A stretch of 7,750 bases of DNA from NCBI GenBank assembly GCA_003506095.1, contig DNWZ01000067.1, forward strand, positions 1 through 7,750, given 5' to 3'. A model generated the notes under the pieces. It saw nothing but the letters and a program-made list of their open reading frames with translations. It did no database searches and was not told where the DNA came from. How positions within the stretch are numbered: the first letter of the stretch is position 1; each line of letters starts with the position of its first letter. Shown here in pieces: positions 6,063 through 7,750 of this stretch. The DNA is from Planctomycetaceae bacterium (GTDB lineage: Bacteria; Planctomycetota; Planctomycetia; Pirellulales; Pirellulaceae). Both the position numbers and the translations under genes were made by a program.

Positions 6063-6130
6063 CGCCGCGACTTAATGCCGCAGTCGCTCGATTCATTCAC
6101 GTTTCCCGGACAAAAGCTTCAAGATAGCCG

Positions 6131-6160
6131 TTGTCGCCCAGGTGACTTGCGCCCTATCAT
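6131..6160 (+). promoter_or_regulatory. Weak candidate promoter for the signalling gene
   Basis: TTGTCG (6131-6136, four of six) and TATCAT (6155-6160, five of six) are 18 bases apart and lie about 90 bases before the start codon. A CCTAT/ATAGG inverted repeat (6153-6157/6164-6168) overlaps the -10 box and could be an operator. Both are tentative. Confidence 0.3.
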
Positions 6161-6238
6161 CTAATAGGTAGAGAGATTGATAGCACTGGCGAGATCCTTG
6201 CGGAGGTTTCTTGCCAAGCGGCAGCAGGGATCCTCGGC

Positions 6239-6243
6239 GGTGA
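6239..6243 (+). promoter_or_regulatory. Ribosome binding site that supports the ATG at 6249
   Basis: GGTGA lies five bases before the ATG and matches the 3' part of the Shine-Dalgarno complement. A GTG at 6240 in the same frame would overlap it and is less likely. A GGAGG at 6202-6206 is too far upstream to serve this start. Confidence 0.5.
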
Positions 6244-6248
6244 GAACG

Positions 6249-7750
6249 ATGGCGGTCGAGTCAACTCAAAAATTACTGTGTGTAGGTCAGCCACCTTTTC
6301 CGGCGGATTGTACGGGAAAGCTCGATGGCGATCTGGTCGTCGTTGAAACGGTTCACGAAGCCGTCAGCCATTTGGGCAGCGATGCGTTCGCAGGTTTGTA
6401 TATCTCGCCCGAGAATCTGCCACAGACCGGACAGCTGGCTGGCTTTCTGCTCAGCAGCACGATGTTAAGCGACATGCCGGAGGGTGTGGCGCTGCTTGAC
6501 GATCACCATCGGGTTTTGTGGGCTAACCGCCGGTTGTTGCAGTGGTCGGGTAAAGAGTTGCTGCCGCCAGGAACGACTTTTTACGAATTGCTGGGTAACC
6601 CTGAAATCATGGGTCCTGATTTTTGCCCCTTCCACACCGCGATGGCGACGGGGGCGGAAAGCAGCAGTACATTGCACAGCGACGACAACCGCTATTTTCA
6701 GGTCCATGCCGCCCCAGTCGTTTCGCATCCAAAGACGATCGGTCGAGCGAGTTCGGAAGCGAACCTCCCAGATTCGCTGGACACGGCGGCGGATGGCCAG
6801 ATCGGCGGCGAAGCGGGCGGTGGCCCTCGGCATTTGATCGTCACGGTGGGCGACATCACCGCCGAAATCCTGCAGCAACAGAAAATCGCCGCAATTCACA
6901 AGGCCGGACGCGAATTAGCCGATTTGCGACCGGCCGAGATTTTCATGATGGAGGTCGATGAGCGGATCGAACTGCTGAAAGAAAACATTCGCCACTACCT
7001 CAGCGACTTGTTGAACTTTGAAGTGATCGAAATCCGTTTGCTGGAGCACGCAACGGGTAACTTGGTTCCGCTTTTAAGTGTCGGTATCGACCAAGAAGCG
7101 GCCGATCGTAAATTGTTTGCCCAACCACGCGGCAACGGAATCACCGGCTATGTCGCGGCCAGCGGGATGAGCTACATCTGCCAAGATGTGATCAACGATC
7201 CGCTGTTTATCCCAGGTGTCGCCGATTCGAAAAGCTCGCTGACCGTTCCTCTGGTTTTGCACGACCAGATTCTCGGTACGATCAACGTCGAAAGCTTTTT
7301 CGCCGATGCGTTCAGCGACAGCGACTTGCAGTTCTTGGAAATCTTTGCCCGCGATGTCGCATTTGCCCTCAATACGCTCGAACTGCTGGTCGCACAAAAG
7401 GCGAATACTGCCCAGCAGAGCTGCGACGCGATTCACAGCGCAGTTGCGTTGCCGGTTGACGAGATTTTGAACGATGCGGTCAATGTGATGGAAGGCTACA
7501 TCGGTCACCAAGGCGAAATCGTCGATCGATTGCGACGAATCCTCCGAAATGCTCGTGATATCAAGCAAACGATTCAGCAAATCGGTCAACGGATGACGCC
7601 GCTAGAAGCGGTCCCCGTCGGCCTGCAATCAGCTCAGCACGCTTTGCTGTCAGGTAAGCGGATCTTAGTGGTCGATGAAGACGGCACCGTCCGCGACGAC
7701 GCGCATCGACTGCTGGAGCGTTACGGCTGCATCGTCGAAACCGCTCACGA
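6249..7750 (+). CDS. PAS-GAF-receiver signalling protein (partial, runs off the right edge)
   Basis: The first 500 residues are present and the frame stays open. Residues 7-60 look like a receiver fold (KLLCVG, VVVETVHEAVSHL, FAGLYIS), but no Asp stands at the usual phosphorylation position, so it may be a pseudo-receiver. Residues 70-205 form a PAS domain (MPEGVALLDDHHRVLWANRR, ending IVTVGDIT) with a Gly/Ser-rich insertion at about 160-193. A short helix leads to a GAF domain at 226-380 (GNGITGYVAASG, CQDVINDP, SLTVPLVLHDQILGTINVES, FLEIFARDVAFAL). Residues 388-450 are helical. They contain a His at 396 near a Pro, weakly like a histidine-kinase dimerisation helix, but no ATPase domain follows. 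A canonical receiver domain begins at 470 (RILVVDEDGTVRD; acidic pocket D476/E477) and is cut before its acceptor Asp. It is cytoplasmic, with no membrane segment. GAF and PAS domains sense small molecules or redox state; the ligand is unknown. Confidence 0.85.
   Translation, partial: MAVESTQKLLCVGQPPFPADCTGKLDGDLVVVETVHEAVSHLGSDAFAGLYISPENLPQTGQLAGFLLSSTMLSDMPEGVALLDDHHRVLWANRRLLQWSGKELLPPGTTFYELLGNPEIMGPDFCPFHTAMATGAESSSTLHSDDNRYFQVHAAPVVSHPKTIGRASSEANLPDSLDTAADGQIGGEAGGGPRHLIVTVGDITAEILQQQKIAAIHKAGRELADLRPAEIFMMEVDERIELLKENIRHYLSDLLNFEVIEIRLLEHATGNLVPLLSVGIDQEAADRKLFAQPRGNGITGYVAASGMSYICQDVINDPLFIPGVADSKSSLTVPLVLHDQILGTINVESFFADAFSDSDLQFLEIFARDVAFALNTLELLVAQKANTAQQSCDAIHSAVALPVDEILNDAVNVMEGYIGHQGEIVDRLRRILRNARDIKQTIQQIGQRMTPLEAVPVGLQSAQHALLSGKRILVVDEDGTVRDDAHRLLERYGCIVETAH

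Larger units (their letters stand above)
5878..6248. other. Non-coding stretch between the YTV gene and the signalling gene
   Basis: I see no supported gene here. Reading frames on both strands (such as 5913-6164 plus, or 6100-5744 minus) lack coding character, and the minus one overlaps the YTV leader and start. The region holds an 8-base palindrome TGCATGCA at 5942-5949, a CACTG/CAGTG inverted repeat at 5924-5943, a hairpin at 6031-6062, and a weak plus-strand promoter near 6131-6160. Confidence 0.55.

Noticed and set aside
5744..6100. A 118-codon minus-strand frame upstream of YTV
   Set aside because: It runs over the candidate promoter, leader hairpin and ribosome binding site of YTV, ends within the YTV start, and shows no coding character.
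6465..6899. Minus-strand frame opposite the signalling gene, and the similar frame at 7074-7589
   Set aside because: The plus-strand frame gives clear PAS, GAF and receiver motifs throughout; the opposite frames do not.

Overview
The window looks like part of a planctomycete chromosome, most likely from the Pirellula/Rhodopirellula group. This rests on three things: a long secreted protein built of YTV-type repeats, a secreted protein with two SH3-like domains and a C-terminal domain I associate with planctomycetes, and a secreted four-heme cytochrome c of the c554 type. Gene density is moderate. Most starts have weak ribosome binding sites. Genes sit on both strands with divergent and convergent junctions, so nothing here looks like a long operon. 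I see no insertion sequence, phage gene, CRISPR array, tRNA or rRNA.

Layout. Positions 1-105 (minus) hold the first 35 codons of a probable membrane protein that leaves the window, read from a consensus sigma70-type promoter at 133-162. Positions 106-421 are a divergent intergenic region with a terminator-like hairpin at 325-350. Positions 422-1483 (plus) encode an exported tetraheme cytochrome c. It converges, with a 4-base gap, on a 665-residue exported protein with SH3-like domains (3485-1488, minus); a dyad covers the junction. Positions 5747-3684 (minus) encode the 687-residue YTV-repeat protein, which has its own ribosome binding site, a candidate promoter and a strong intrinsic terminator (3594-3628). 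Positions 5748-6248 are a 501-base non-coding stretch. From 6249 to the end (plus) runs the first 500 codons of a signalling protein: a receiver-like N-terminus without the acceptor Asp, then PAS, GAF, a helical segment, and the start of a canonical receiver domain.

How the genes fit together. Three of the complete or partial products are exported or surface proteins (cytochrome, SH3-like protein, YTV protein), and the last is a cytoplasmic signalling protein. Apart from strand changes and intergenic sites, nothing ties them into one pathway. The most striking object is the YTV gene. It has two tandem blocks of exactly fourteen 14-residue repeats, different in charge, separated and flanked by Cys/Gly-rich nodes. 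Its codon choice, ribosome binding site and terminator suggest an abundant cell-wall protein, probably cross-linked by disulfides.
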